This document shows positions 17,534 to 25,411 of a stretch of 39,529 bases of DNA, one piece after another. Under the pieces are notes generated by a model. The model ran no database searches and was not told the origin of the DNA. It saw only the letters and a program-made list of their open reading frames with translations. This stretch comes from an uncultured Pelagibacteraceae bacterium (GTDB taxonomy: Bacteria; Pseudomonadota; Alphaproteobacteria; Pelagibacterales; Pelagibacteraceae). A program made the translations under genes and the position numbers. Numbering within the stretch: the first letter of the stretch is position 1; every line of letters begins with the position of its first letter. Location: positions 1 to 39,529 of the forward strand of contig CACIKE010000009.1 of the NCBI GenBank assembly GCA_902587155.1, given 5' to 3'.

Positions 17534-17736
17534 AATATTAGGTTTATTAACATAAATTGTTATGTTTAAAATTAGAATATGTCTTATTAAAAGTGTTAGT
17601 AAATAGTGAAAAAAAGTGATGCAAAAATACAACACTATAATAAATTTTTGGCGAAGATTACATAATAAGCTAAGAATTGATCCATTATTTGTTAAAACAG
17701 CTCTGTTTATAATTAATTATAAAAAGGAGTACATTT
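17534..17736. promoter_or_regulatory. Divergent promoter region with porin -10 and strong RBS
   Basis: The 203-bp spacer lies between the divergent DUF3576 lipoprotein and the porin. A perfect -10 hexamer TATAAT is at 17708-17713 and a near-perfect Shine-Dalgarno AAGGAG at 17724-17729, 7 bp before the porin ATG at 17737. The -35 is unclear: TTGTTA at 17689-17694 is too close, so the true element may be degenerate or activator dependent. If this -10 is used, the leader would be short, under 20 nt. The ribosome site is the strongest I noticed in the window, consistent with high expression. Confidence 0.5.
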
Positions 17737-18672
17737 ATGAACAATCTAAAAAAAGTAGGATTAACTGCGTTAGCTACTACTTTAGTTTCTTCAGCTTCAT
17801 TTGCTGGTGAACTAACTGTAACTGGTAGTGCAGCATTATCTTACACTGGTCTTAGCACCAACTCACACACTAATCCTTGGGCTCAAAATAACAGCATCAA
17901 GTTTAATGGTGGTGGAGATCTAGATAACGGTATGACAGTATCTGTCTACTATGAACTAGACCAAGGAAACAATGTTTTTGATGACTACAACCTAAAACTA
18001 GGTATGGGTGATGCAGGAACTTTGTCTTTCTCAGGTAACTCATCTAGCGGAAGTGGTGTTGACAAACTAAAAGATATCGTACCAAACGCTTACTCTCCGG
18101 TTTATGAAGCTACAGATGCTACTGATAGTGGTTTAATTGATGCTTCAGGAAACGCTCAAGCAGGTCAATGGGGTTACGATGTAACAGCAGGTGGATTTGA
18201 TCTATCTATGTCATACAACCCGCAACCAGGTGCTGCAGGTAAAGCTGCTGAAACTGGTTATGCAGTTAAATATTCAGGTTTAATGGATGGTTTAACATTA
18301 AGTGCTGGTTACTTTGATGATGGTGATGAAGCTGAAAACGATACTTATGGTATTGAGTATACTATGGGTAATGTAACAGCTGCTTATCAAATCACAAAAG
18401 TTGACTACACAGCTACATCAGACACTGATGAAGATGCAAATCACTATGGTATATCTGTAGCGATTAATGAAGACTTCTCAGTATCTGCTGGTAGACAAGA
18501 GATCGAGTTTGATGGTGCTGGAGAAGATGAAGTAAACTCTGGTTTTGGTGCATCATACACAATGGGTTCAATCTCAATGTCTGGTGGATTTAACAAAAAT
18601 GAAAGTAAAGGTGGAAGCGGAACAGCAGAAGATATTGAAGCTACTATTTTTGCAATCTCATTTGCGTTCTAA
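17737..18672 (+). CDS. Outer membrane porin (general Gram-negative porin type)
   Basis: 311 residues with a classical signal peptide (1-23, ending ASFA) and mature start GELTVTGSAALSYTG. The mature protein is acidic and Gly/Asp/Ser-rich, with alternating-residue beta strands such as GYAVKYSGLMDGLTLSAGYF and YGIEYTMGNVTAAYQ, and it ends in Phe (ISFAF), the usual barrel-assembly signal. It most likely forms a trimeric 16-strand diffusion porin. Its codons are less AT-biased than those of its neighbours, it has a strong ribosome site and a dedicated terminator, all consistent with an abundant protein. It stands alone between divergent and convergent neighbours. Substrate preference cannot be assigned. 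Confidence 0.85.
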   Translation: MNNLKKVGLTALATTLVSSASFAGELTVTGSAALSYTGLSTNSHTNPWAQNNSIKFNGGGDLDNGMTVSVYYELDQGNNVFDDYNLKLGMGDAGTLSFSGNSSSGSGVDKLKDIVPNAYSPVYEATDATDSGLIDASGNAQAGQWGYDVTAGGFDLSMSYNPQPGAAGKAAETGYAVKYSGLMDGLTLSAGYFDDGDEAENDTYGIEYTMGNVTAAYQITKVDYTATSDTDEDANHYGISVAINEDFSVSAGRQEIEFDGAGEDEVNSGFGASYTMGSISMSGGFNKNESKGGSGTAEDIEATIFAISFAF

Positions 18673-18691
18673 TCATCCGATTAGTTAATTT

Positions 18692-18727
18692 AAAAAGGCC
18701 CCTTATTTTTAAGGGGCCTTTTTTTTT
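18692..18727. terminator. Strong intrinsic terminator, bidirectional, after the porin
   Basis: AAAAAGGCCCCTT (18692-18704) pairs perfectly with AAGGGGCCTTTTT (18711-18723) around a 6-nt loop, followed by more T residues to 18727. The 13-bp stem has a six-bp GC core. Because the stem begins with five A residues, the minus-strand transcript also ends in a U run, so it can stop the convergent thiE-like gene, whose stop codon lies at 18726. It is the only convincing intrinsic terminator I found in this window. Confidence 0.95.
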
Positions 18728-19256
18728 ATTCAAACAAAGAAATAGCTGCAAAACCAAACGGATTTATCATACTGAGTTTTTTAATATTGTTATTATTTAT
18801 GCCCCCTAGTGATATATCCTTCATTGAAGTAAAGTCTTTAAGCTTTAGGTATTTAAAAATATTTAATTCTTTATTATTCTTGTCTTTAAATAAAGGAGAA
18901 ATGAAAATTTCTTGAACATTTTGAAGTTCTTTAATTTTGATTTCCTTAAAATTGTGTGCTGACCCTAAAATTTTAAAATTTTTTTCCAACCTTGCTAATT
19001 TAAAATTTAAATCTTTATTATAAGATGAAATATATATGCCATTTGCACCAATTTTTCTTGCTAATTTCAGATTATTGCTTAAGTAAAAATTTCTTCGATT
19101 TTTTTTGCAAAAATTACGCAGTTTAATTAAAGTATCTATTGGTGTTTCTTTGTCTTTATTTCTCCATATAAAAGATATATTTTTATTTAAGTTAATTAAG
19201 TGATTTTGATTAAATTCATTTATAAAATAGTATTTTTTTAAGTTATTAATATGCAT
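18726..19256 (-). CDS. Thiamine-phosphate synthase/TenI-like protein (divergent)
   Basis: 176 residues from the ATG at 19256 (a GTG one codon upstream is the alternative). The pattern of short beta strands and the C-terminal ISLGGINNNNIKKL and FAAISLF resemble the phosphate-binding end of ThiE/TenI TIM barrels. FIWRNKD could stand for the QLR-K-D strand, and GANGIYISS for the GADGVHLG strand. It is shorter than typical ThiE (about 210), and several catalytic positions are not obvious. It could be a true TMP synthase, a TenI-type aminase or a relic. ThiE-like genes next to yggS are common in Alphaproteobacteria. Its start overlaps the yggS start head to head. Confidence 0.6.
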   Translation of the reverse strand: MHINNLKKYYFINEFNQNHLINLNKNISFIWRNKDKETPIDTLIKLRNFCKKNRRNFYLSNNLKLARKIGANGIYISSYNKDLNFKLARLEKNFKILGSAHNFKEIKIKELQNVQEIFISPLFKDKNNKELNIFKYLKLKDFTSMKDISLGGINNNNIKKLSMINPFGFAAISLFE

Positions 19257-19916
19257 CACACTGAAACTAATTTAATTGAAATTAGGAATAAAATTAAGGA
19301 TAAAATTAATTTATTATCTTTTGATCAATATCATCCAAAAATAATCGCTGTGTCAAAAACTTTCAAAGAAGAAGATATATTGCCCTTATTAAATTATGGA
19401 CATTGTGACTTTGGCGAGAACAAGGTTCAAGAAGCTCTATTAAAATGGCCTAAACTTAAGAAAGTATACAATAATGCAAAATTACATATGCTGGGAAAGT
19501 TGCAAACTAATAAAGTAAAGTTTGCTGTTGATATATTTGATTACATCCATTCCTTAGATAATCTTAAACTTGCAAATAAATTAGCGAATGAAATTCACAA
19601 AAAAAATAAAAAAATAAAGATATTTATTCAAATAAATCTAGGTGGTGAAAAACAAAAATCCGGGATAAATCCTAGTGAACTGGAAATATTTTATAAAAAT
19701 TGCCTGTCATTAAAATTAGATATTGTTGGGACCATGTGTATTCCACCAGATAACAAAGATCCAAAGCCATTCTTTAAAGACCTGTTTAATTTAAACAAAA
19801 AAATTAATCTTTCTCAGATAAGTATGGGTATGACAAATGATTATTTGGAGGCTTTAGAATATAGGACAACATATTTAAGAATTGGTACAGGTATATTTGG
19901 CAATAGAACTAATTAA
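19251..19916 (+). CDS. YggS-family PLP homeostasis protein
   Basis: 221 residues of the single-domain alanine-racemase-like barrel family (YggS/PROSC). It binds pyridoxal phosphate and balances free PLP and amino acid pools without a known catalytic role. The PLP lysine is Lys36 in IIAVSKTF. FGENKVQEA, HMLGKLQTNKVK, FIQINLGGEKQKSG and the C-terminal LRIGTGIFGNR are hallmarks. The ATG at 19251 is the only start compatible with a full N-terminus, and it shares the ATGCAT palindrome with the divergent gene. Its 3' end overlaps the convergent L,D-transpeptidase by 8 bp. Confidence 0.93.
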   Translation: MHHTETNLIEIRNKIKDKINLLSFDQYHPKIIAVSKTFKEEDILPLLNYGHCDFGENKVQEALLKWPKLKKVYNNAKLHMLGKLQTNKVKFAVDIFDYIHSLDNLKLANKLANEIHKKNKKIKIFIQINLGGEKQKSGINPSELEIFYKNCLSLKLDIVGTMCIPPDNKDPKPFFKDLFNLNKKINLSQISMGMTNDYLEALEYRTTYLRIGTGIFGNRTN

Positions 19917-20406
19917 TTTTAATCTTTGTTTTTTTACTGATCAATTTAGCTAAAATTAAAAAATCTTTTTCACTTAATGCAATACATCCTTTAGTTGGTA
20001 AATAATTTTTTGTTAAATGCAAAAAAATAGCACTACCCTTAAATCTTATTGGATTTTTATGATTATATTTTATTAAAATAAAAAAATCATATTTATGGTC
20101 TTTACGGTATAATTTCTCATAATTTATTTTAAGATTTTTTTTAATTTCTATTTGTTTATTATAGAATTTGCTATTCGGATCATCACACCAACCCATATTT
20201 TTTTTTATGGGAATTGATCTAAGTTTTGAAAGAGGTTTTTGAACTCTATCTGCTCTATAATAAATATTACCTAAATTAAATTTGCCTTTTGGTGTTGTAA
20301 GATCACCCTCAAGTTTTTTTTTGCTAAACCCATTTTTTCCGATAGAACACCTAAATTTAAAATCATCAACCAAAAGTGTATCTTTATTTTTGATAATAAT
20401 TATCAT
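19909..20406 (-). CDS. L,D-transpeptidase catalytic domain (YkuD) protein
   Basis: 165 residues composed almost entirely of a YkuD domain. The lead-in GKNGFSKKKLEGDLTTPKG matches the family, and the active site is FLHLTK...TKGCIALS with His130 and the catalytic Cys141. MGWCDDPNSKFYN is typical of the COG3786 type. Such enzymes form 3-3 peptidoglycan cross-links or attach proteins to peptidoglycan. No signal peptide or membrane anchor is visible at the N-terminus (MIIIIKNKDTLL), unusual for a periplasmic enzyme. It overlaps yggS by 8 bp at the 3' end and starts only 12 bp from the divergent regulator gene. Confidence 0.85.
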   Translation of the reverse strand: MIIIIKNKDTLLVDDFKFRCSIGKNGFSKKKLEGDLTTPKGKFNLGNIYYRADRVQKPLSKLRSIPIKKNMGWCDDPNSKFYNKQIEIKKNLKINYEKLYRKDHKYDFFILIKYNHKNPIRFKGSAIFLHLTKNYLPTKGCIALSEKDFLILAKLISKKTKIKIN

Positions 20407-20418
20407 ATTTTATAAAAA

Positions 20419-20979
20419 ATGAATTCTCGAATATTAATAATATATGAATATCAGATTTTATACCAAGTATTAAATGAAATTAGCGAAATTTTAAATTTCG
20501 AGATTATCCAGTTTAATGAGAAGGATTTCAAAGAATTTATTTATGATCAAAAAAATAATTATTTGATTATTTCAGAAAAAAAAATTGAAGGAGTAAAAAA
20601 TTGTTTAATTTTGGATAATCTTCCAATTAAATTTGAAAAGCTTATTGAAATTATAAATATTAAGTTTCTAAAAAATAAATTTTTGGATCAATCATATATT
20701 GAAATAGGCGAATATAATTTAGATTTGAATTCCAGGAAAATTTCACTTGGAAATAAAAGTTTAAATTTAACTGAAAGAGAAACAAATTTAATAATTTTTA
20801 TTAAAGATAAAAAGAATGTGACGATTAAAGAATTACAAAAAAAGGTCTGGGACTATTCACCAGATTTAGACACACATACAGTTGAAACACATATCTATAG
20901 ATTAAGGAAGAAAATGAAAGAAACTTTTGGGAATGAAAGTTTTATATTAAACACCAGTAATGGTTATTCGATAGATTAG
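20419..20979 (+). CDS. Orphan OmpR-type winged-helix regulator with degenerate receiver domain
   Basis: 186 residues. The C-terminal part (about 95-186) is a clear OmpR/PhoB winged helix: LTERETNLIIFI, LQKKVWDYSPDLDTHTVETH and IYRLRKKM, then the wing ending NTSNGYSID. The N-terminal part has receiver-like alternation (ILIIYEYQILYQVLNEI) but the acidic pair is replaced by YEY and no phospho-acceptor Asp is apparent where YLIISEKK stands. It therefore probably acts independently of phosphorylation. No kinase gene is nearby. The ATG is 12 bp from the divergent L,D-transpeptidase start, which makes that gene a candidate target. It ends 3 bp before the convergent PfkB kinase stop. Confidence 0.82.
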   Translation: MNSRILIIYEYQILYQVLNEISEILNFEIIQFNEKDFKEFIYDQKNNYLIISEKKIEGVKNCLILDNLPIKFEKLIEIINIKFLKNKFLDQSYIEIGEYNLDLNSRKISLGNKSLNLTERETNLIIFIKDKKNVTIKELQKKVWDYSPDLDTHTVETHIYRLRKKMKETFGNESFILNTSNGYSID

Positions 20980-20982
20980 TGA

Positions 20983-21909
20983 TTAAATTCTAGCACCTAT
21001 TTTTTGAATAATCTTTGAAGACAACTCCGTACCTTTAATTAAACATTCATTAGAATCTAATTGGTTAATTACACCATGAAGATATCCTGCAGCGAATAAG
21101 TCCCCAGCTCCAGTTAAATCTTTTATTTTTAAATTAGATTGGGCATTAATTTCTGTAACCTGGTCTTTGTTTATTGAAACTGCACCATTTTCTCCCCTAG
21201 TAATTATCACATTTTTTTTAATTTCTTTTGAAAATGTGATGGCTTCTTCAAATGTTTCTGAGCCAATTAAGGATAATATTTCTTGTTCATTTGCAAAAAT
21301 AATATCTAATTTATTCTTAACTAACTCCATAAAATGTGGCTTATGTCTCTCTACACAAAAAAGATCTGATAGTGACATAGCAACTTTTTTTGAAAGAGTA
21401 ATAGCTTTGTCAAAAGCTTTCTTCGGATCACCTTCATCCCACAAATAACCCTCTAAAAAAACTAACTCTGCATTTTTTATATTTTCTTCTTTAATATCAT
21501 TATCATTTATCTTTCCAGCAGTTCCAAGAAATGTACACATTGTTCTTTCAGAATCAGGTGTTATTAAAATTAGACAAGATCCAGTAGGTAATTCCTCTTG
21601 TTTTTTTTTATATAAGTATTTTACTTTTTCTTTTTTTAAACCATCCTCATATTTTTGACCAAGTTCATCATCGCTAACTTTTCCAATAAATCCAACTTGG
21701 TTTCCTAATTGAGATAAGCCAACTATTGAATTAGCAACGGATCCGCCTGAAATAGTTTCTTCAATTTTAAGAGATGTAAGTAATTTTTCAAATTCTTCTT
21801 TGTCTATTAATTTCATAGTACTTTTTGTTAGTGAATGTTGCGTTAAAAATTCATCTGATACTTTACAGAGCACATCAACAATAGCGTTTCCAATACCCAA
21901 TATTTTCAT
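20983..21909 (-). CDS. PfkB-family carbohydrate kinase, probable adenosine kinase
   Basis: 308 residues of the ribokinase/PfkB family. N-terminal MKILGIGNAIVDVLCKV, the GGSVANSIVGLSQLG substrate loop and the C-terminal DLTGAGDLFAAGYLHG, with the catalytic base Asp270, are all present. The pattern fits the group annotated as adenosine kinase in Alphaproteobacteria, which phosphorylates adenosine to AMP. A different sugar or nucleoside substrate cannot be excluded. The start overlaps the nth stop by one base, so dapB-nth-kinase is likely one transcript. The 3' end lies 3 bp from the convergent regulator. Confidence 0.82.
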   Translation of the reverse strand: MKILGIGNAIVDVLCKVSDEFLTQHSLTKSTMKLIDKEEFEKLLTSLKIEETISGGSVANSIVGLSQLGNQVGFIGKVSDDELGQKYEDGLKKEKVKYLYKKKQEELPTGSCLILITPDSERTMCTFLGTAGKINDNDIKEENIKNAELVFLEGYLWDEGDPKKAFDKAITLSKKVAMSLSDLFCVERHKPHFMELVKNKLDIIFANEQEILSLIGSETFEEAITFSKEIKKNVIITRGENGAVSINKDQVTEINAQSNLKIKDLTGAGDLFAAGYLHGVINQLDSNECLIKGTELSSKIIQKIGARI

Positions 21910-22562
21910 TATGGCTTTTTTGTAATAAATGGTTTTTTTCGATTAGGATAACAAGAAGTACAAATTTTACAACTCAATCCATAACAATCTCTTGCCTTAC
22001 AATATTCCCTGCCATAATAAATTATTTGTAAATGTAATTTGTTCCAATATTTTTTAGGAAACAATCTTTTTAAATCATTTTCCGTTTGAACAACATTTTT
22101 TCCATTTGTTAACCCCCACCTCTGGGCCAACCTATGAATGTGGGTATCAATAGGAAAAGCAGGATGACCAAAACCTTGGGACATTACTACGCTAGCAGTT
22201 TTATGTCCTACGCCTGGTAATTTTTCAAGTTCTCCAAAAGTTTTGGGCACTTTACCTTTATAATCTTTAACCAGTATTTTTGACAAATTATAAATACTCT
22301 TTGCTTTAATCCTAAAAATACCGATTTTTTTAATTAAAGTTTCTATTTTTTTTCTTCCTAATTTAACAAAGTGCTCTGGTTTGTGATATTTTGGGTAAAT
22401 ATTTTTAGTTACATTATTTACATTTACATCTGTGCATTGAGCAGAAAGAAGAACGGATATTAATAGTGTAAATACATTTCGACTTTTGAGTGGAACTTTA
22501 ATACTTGGATATGTTTTATTTAGTATCTTTAGTATTATTTTTGCTCTTTGAATTTCATTCAT
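21909..22562 (-). CDS. nth: Endonuclease III (DNA glycosylase/AP lyase)
   Basis: I take the ATG at 22562, which overlaps the dapB stop as TAATG and gives 217 residues, the usual Nth length. An ATG 20 codons upstream would run into dapB. Nth removes oxidised pyrimidines and cleaves the AP site. The helix-hairpin-helix LPGVGHKTASVV carries the catalytic Lys121, and FPIDTHIHRL carries Asp139. SAQCTDVNVN near residue 40 is also conserved. The C-terminal iron-sulfur cysteines are spaced unusually: Cys188, 193, 198, 201 and 204 rather than C-x6-C-x2-C-x5-C. A [4Fe-4S] cluster is still likely, but the ligand set is not obvious. Confidence 0.93.
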   Translation of the reverse strand: MNEIQRAKIILKILNKTYPSIKVPLKSRNVFTLLISVLLSAQCTDVNVNNVTKNIYPKYHKPEHFVKLGRKKIETLIKKIGIFRIKAKSIYNLSKILVKDYKGKVPKTFGELEKLPGVGHKTASVVMSQGFGHPAFPIDTHIHRLAQRWGLTNGKNVVQTENDLKRLFPKKYWNKLHLQIIYYGREYCKARDCYGLSCKICTSCYPNRKKPFITKKP

Positions 22563-23344
22563 TATTTGAAATTCATTAAGTCTCTCATTGAATATAAACC
22601 AGGTTTTTTCTTTATCAACCAACTAGCAGCTGTTAGCGCACCTTCAGAGTAAAGTGCTCTATCGAATGCCTCATGATTAAGTCTTATTATTTCTTTCCCA
22701 CTAGAAAATAAAACTTCATGTTCTCCAATAATTTGACCTTTTCTAACTGAATTAAAATTTATTTTTTTTCCATAAGGAAATTTTTTTTTATTTAGATATT
22801 TCTTACCTATAATTCCATAGAAATTTCTATTTTTTCCGATCGCTATGCCCTGGCCTAACATTAATGCTGTACCAGAGGGATGATCTTTTTTAAATTTATG
22901 ATGAGCTTCAAAAACTTTACTTAGAAAATTATTACCTAAAGACTTTGATGCAATTTCAGTTAAATACATCAAAAGATTAATTCCAAGACTCATATTTCCA
23001 GCTTTGAGAATTGGAATTTTTTTTGAAATTTTTTTTATTATATTTTCCTCTTTTAAAGTAAAACCTGTAGTCCCAATTATCACTCTTTTTTTTTGTTTGG
23101 CAGCAATATCAAGAACTTTAAGCGTACATTTTGGAATTGTGAAATCTATTATAACGTCACTTTTCTTAAAGGCTTCAGAACTATTTAATTTTGGTAAAAT
23201 ACCGAGAATTTTTTTTTTTTGTAACTTATTTTCTGTGAGACTGTTAATTTTAAATCTTTTATCTTTACTTGCAGATTTGATTAGTTGCTGTCCCATTCTA
23301 CCCAGACATCCTGTAATTGTTAAATTTATTTTTTTAGTTTTCAT
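22562..23344 (-). CDS. dapB: 4-hydroxy-tetrahydrodipicolinate reductase
   Basis: 260 residues. DapB reduces 4-hydroxy-tetrahydrodipicolinate to tetrahydrodipicolinate in the lysine/diaminopimelate pathway, feeding peptidoglycan. The nucleotide-binding loop ITGCLGRMGQQ (10-20) and IIGTTGF are visible. The catalytic EAHHKFKKDHPSGTA motif, with the HH pair and the Lys, lies past the middle. The start lies 11 bp inside the 3' end of the upstream sulfotransferase, and its stop overlaps nth. A cell-wall precursor gene beside the L,D-transpeptidase neighbourhood fits the envelope theme but may be coincidental. Confidence 0.95.
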   Translation of the reverse strand: MKTKKINLTITGCLGRMGQQLIKSASKDKRFKINSLTENKLQKKKILGILPKLNSSEAFKKSDVIIDFTIPKCTLKVLDIAAKQKKRVIIGTTGFTLKEENIIKKISKKIPILKAGNMSLGINLLMYLTEIASKSLGNNFLSKVFEAHHKFKKDHPSGTALMLGQGIAIGKNRNFYGIIGKKYLNKKKFPYGKKINFNSVRKGQIIGEHEVLFSSGKEIIRLNHEAFDRALYSEGALTAASWLIKKKPGLYSMRDLMNFK

Positions 23345-24176
23345 ATTGAAAGAATTTTAAATCATTTCGGTAATATTCATTCATTTTCTTAATCATGTTC
23401 TCATCAAGATTTTTTTTCCAGTCGTTTTCTGGTCCTTGATAAAAAAATTTAATTTTTCTATTGTCTTTTAGAGAATATACGTTTTCACCAAACTTGCCCG
23501 CATTTTCTATGTTTTGTAGACTTTTAAAGTTAGTAGTATCAATTGCATTATTGAGCTTTTTTTGATCAATTTTATTGTCAAATCTCATTAAGGTATTAAC
23601 AAAAACTACTAGCTTTTCAAACGTTTGAGTTGGATTTTTAACCATATCCTCGTATCTTATTGTAACTCTTCTAAAAGACTTATTACTTAACCAAGATCGG
23701 TAATTAATTCTCCAAGAGTTTACTATATTTGTTTTTGCATAGTTTTTTAGGTGTGGATAGTCTTCTAATACTTTATTTTCATCTTGCATAAATTTTAATG
23801 CCTCATCATAAGAATCTAAATCATTGTGATTTTTAACTGAAGTGATTACATTTCTTGGATCTCTGATGACATAAATAACCCCTAGGGTGTACTCGGGCTT
23901 TGTAAAGTCATTTCCAAATGCAGTAATTAAAGAATTGTGTGTTTTTAAAAACTTCACTTTTTTTTGGTCGCGAATATCTTTTTGTGAAGTTTCCCAGTGT
24001 TTATGAATTTCACCTTGTTTGACCTTTTCTTTAAAAAATTGTTTATTTGGATAATCTTCTATTAGATTTAACTTGTTAATATCAAAAATTCCATTTTCGC
24101 AAAAATAGTAAGCTGTAAGAAAAGATCTGATCCAAGTATTTCCACTTTTTGGATATGAGGCAATCCAGATAATCAT
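23334..24176 (-). CDS. Sulfotransferase family protein (copy 2)
   Basis: 280 residues, the same length as the copy at 6491-7333. It has YPKSGNTWIR at the same positions (8-17), VIRDPRNVITSVKNH in the middle, RYEDMVKNP, NFKSLQNIENAG and a C-terminal FFYQGPENDWKK, all in the same order as the first copy. It belongs to the PAPS-dependent sulfotransferase family; the acceptor is unknown, and no PAPS synthesis gene is present in the window. It is cytosolic by sequence. Its 3' end overlaps dapB by 11 bp, so it reads as the upstream member of the dapB-nth-kinase unit, about 70 bp after dnaJ. Confidence 0.85.
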   Translation of the reverse strand: MIIWIASYPKSGNTWIRSFLTAYYFCENGIFDINKLNLIEDYPNKQFFKEKVKQGEIHKHWETSQKDIRDQKKVKFLKTHNSLITAFGNDFTKPEYTLGVIYVIRDPRNVITSVKNHNDLDSYDEALKFMQDENKVLEDYPHLKNYAKTNIVNSWRINYRSWLSNKSFRRVTIRYEDMVKNPTQTFEKLVVFVNTLMRFDNKIDQKKLNNAIDTTNFKSLQNIENAGKFGENVYSLKDNRKIKFFYQGPENDWKKNLDENMIKKMNEYYRNDLKFFQYEN

Positions 24177-24247
24177 ATTTATTTATTAAACTAGGTATTA
24201 ATTATTTCAACTTAAATATTATTTTTGATGAACTAAAGTTGAATTTA

Positions 24248-25384
24248 TTAACTTTTCCAAAAATCTTTTGCTTTTTGAAAAAATTTTTTGATACTTGGAT
24301 TAGATTTATCGTTTTCTATTTCTCTGAATTTTTCTAAAAGACTTCTTTGTTCTTTATTCAAATATACTGGAACTTCAGTTTTAATTTGTACATACAAATC
24401 TCCAAAATCTCCTCTACGCATAAAAGGCATTCCTTTGCCTTTCAACCTAAATTGTTTACCATCTTGAGTTCCATCAGGTATTTTTATTTTTGCTTTTTTA
24501 CCATCAATTGTTGGTATTTCTATTGTTGTACCAAGTGCTGCATCTGCTATGGAAATTGGAAACTCAAAAAATAAATTTACATCTGATCTTTTAAATAATT
24601 CATGAGATTTTACATTTATAAATAAATATAAATCACCACTAGCACCGCCTCTTGTCCCTGCTTCACCTTTGCCAGCAAGTCTAATTCTTGTCCCGTCATC
24701 AACTCCCTTTGGTATTGTGACAGATATTTTTTTTGAAGTTTGAGTGTTTCCTTGTCCATTGCAGTCAGAGCAAGGATTTGTTATTTCTTCCCCGCTTCCT
24801 GCACATTGAGGACATGTTTGTTGAACTGTAAAAAAACCTTGATTAGATCTTACTCTACCGTTTCCACCACAGTAAGTACATCTATCTGGGCTAGACCCAG
24901 GTTTAGATCCGTTTCCCTTACATGTGTTACATTTTTCTGATGTCGAAAATTGTATATTTTGTTTCTTCCCTGAGTAAGCTTCCTCTAATGTAATCGATAA
25001 ATCATATCTTAGATCTGAGCCTCTATTATTTGAACTTCTTCCCCTAGAACTTCTTCTTCCACCACCAAAGTCACCAAAAAAATCTTCAAATATATCTGAA
25101 AAATCTGCACCATTGAAACCTCCAAAACCACCAAACCCACCTTGTCCACCACCACCATTTTCAAATGCAGCATGACCAAAATTGTCGTAATTTTCTTTTT
25201 TAGATTTATCAGATAGAATTCCGTAAGCCTCACTTGCTTCCTTAAATTTTTCTTCGGCTCCCTTATCGCCTGGATTTTTATCTGGATGATATTTTACAGC
25301 TAACTTTCTATATGCAGATTTTAATTCTTCAGGGGATGCGCTTTTATTTACACCGAGGACGTCATAATAATCTCTTTTTGCCAT
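24248..25384 (-). CDS. dnaJ: Chaperone protein DnaJ (Hsp40)
   Basis: 378 residues with the full type I layout: J domain with HPD at 33-35, Gly/Phe-rich linker ([21 protein letters not shown]), four zinc-binding CxxCxGxG repeats ([32 protein letters not shown]) and C-terminal substrate-binding domains. DnaJ delivers clients to DnaK and stimulates its ATPase. The gene follows dnaK after 27 bp with a GAGG Shine-Dalgarno 7 bp before the ATG. No terminator is visible after it. All key residues look intact. Confidence 0.98.
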   Translation of the reverse strand: MAKRDYYDVLGVNKSASPEELKSAYRKLAVKYHPDKNPGDKGAEEKFKEASEAYGILSDKSKKENYDNFGHAAFENGGGGQGGFGGFGGFNGADFSDIFEDFFGDFGGGRRSSRGRSSNNRGSDLRYDLSITLEEAYSGKKQNIQFSTSEKCNTCKGNGSKPGSSPDRCTYCGGNGRVRSNQGFFTVQQTCPQCAGSGEEITNPCSDCNGQGNTQTSKKISVTIPKGVDDGTRIRLAGKGEAGTRGGASGDLYLFINVKSHELFKRSDVNLFFEFPISIADAALGTTIEIPTIDGKKAKIKIPDGTQDGKQFRLKGKGMPFMRRGDFGDLYVQIKTEVPVYLNKEQRSLLEKFREIENDKSNPSIKKFFQKAKDFWKS

Positions 25385-25411
25385 TTATATACCTCGGAAG
25401 ACAAATGTATG

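Noticed and set aside
16973-17635. Longer start for the DUF3576 lipoprotein at 17635
   Set aside because: The extra 34 residues would precede and disrupt a clean lipoprotein signal peptide starting at the ATG at 17533.
17111-17635. Riboswitch or structured RNA in the porin upstream region
   Set aside because: The spacer shows only a -10 hexamer and a ribosome site; no conserved riboswitch core was recognised.
25009-25233. Open frames antisense to dnaJ/dnaK and other large genes
   Set aside because: They are low-complexity or hydrophobic shadow frames of strongly conserved genes with no family features of their own.
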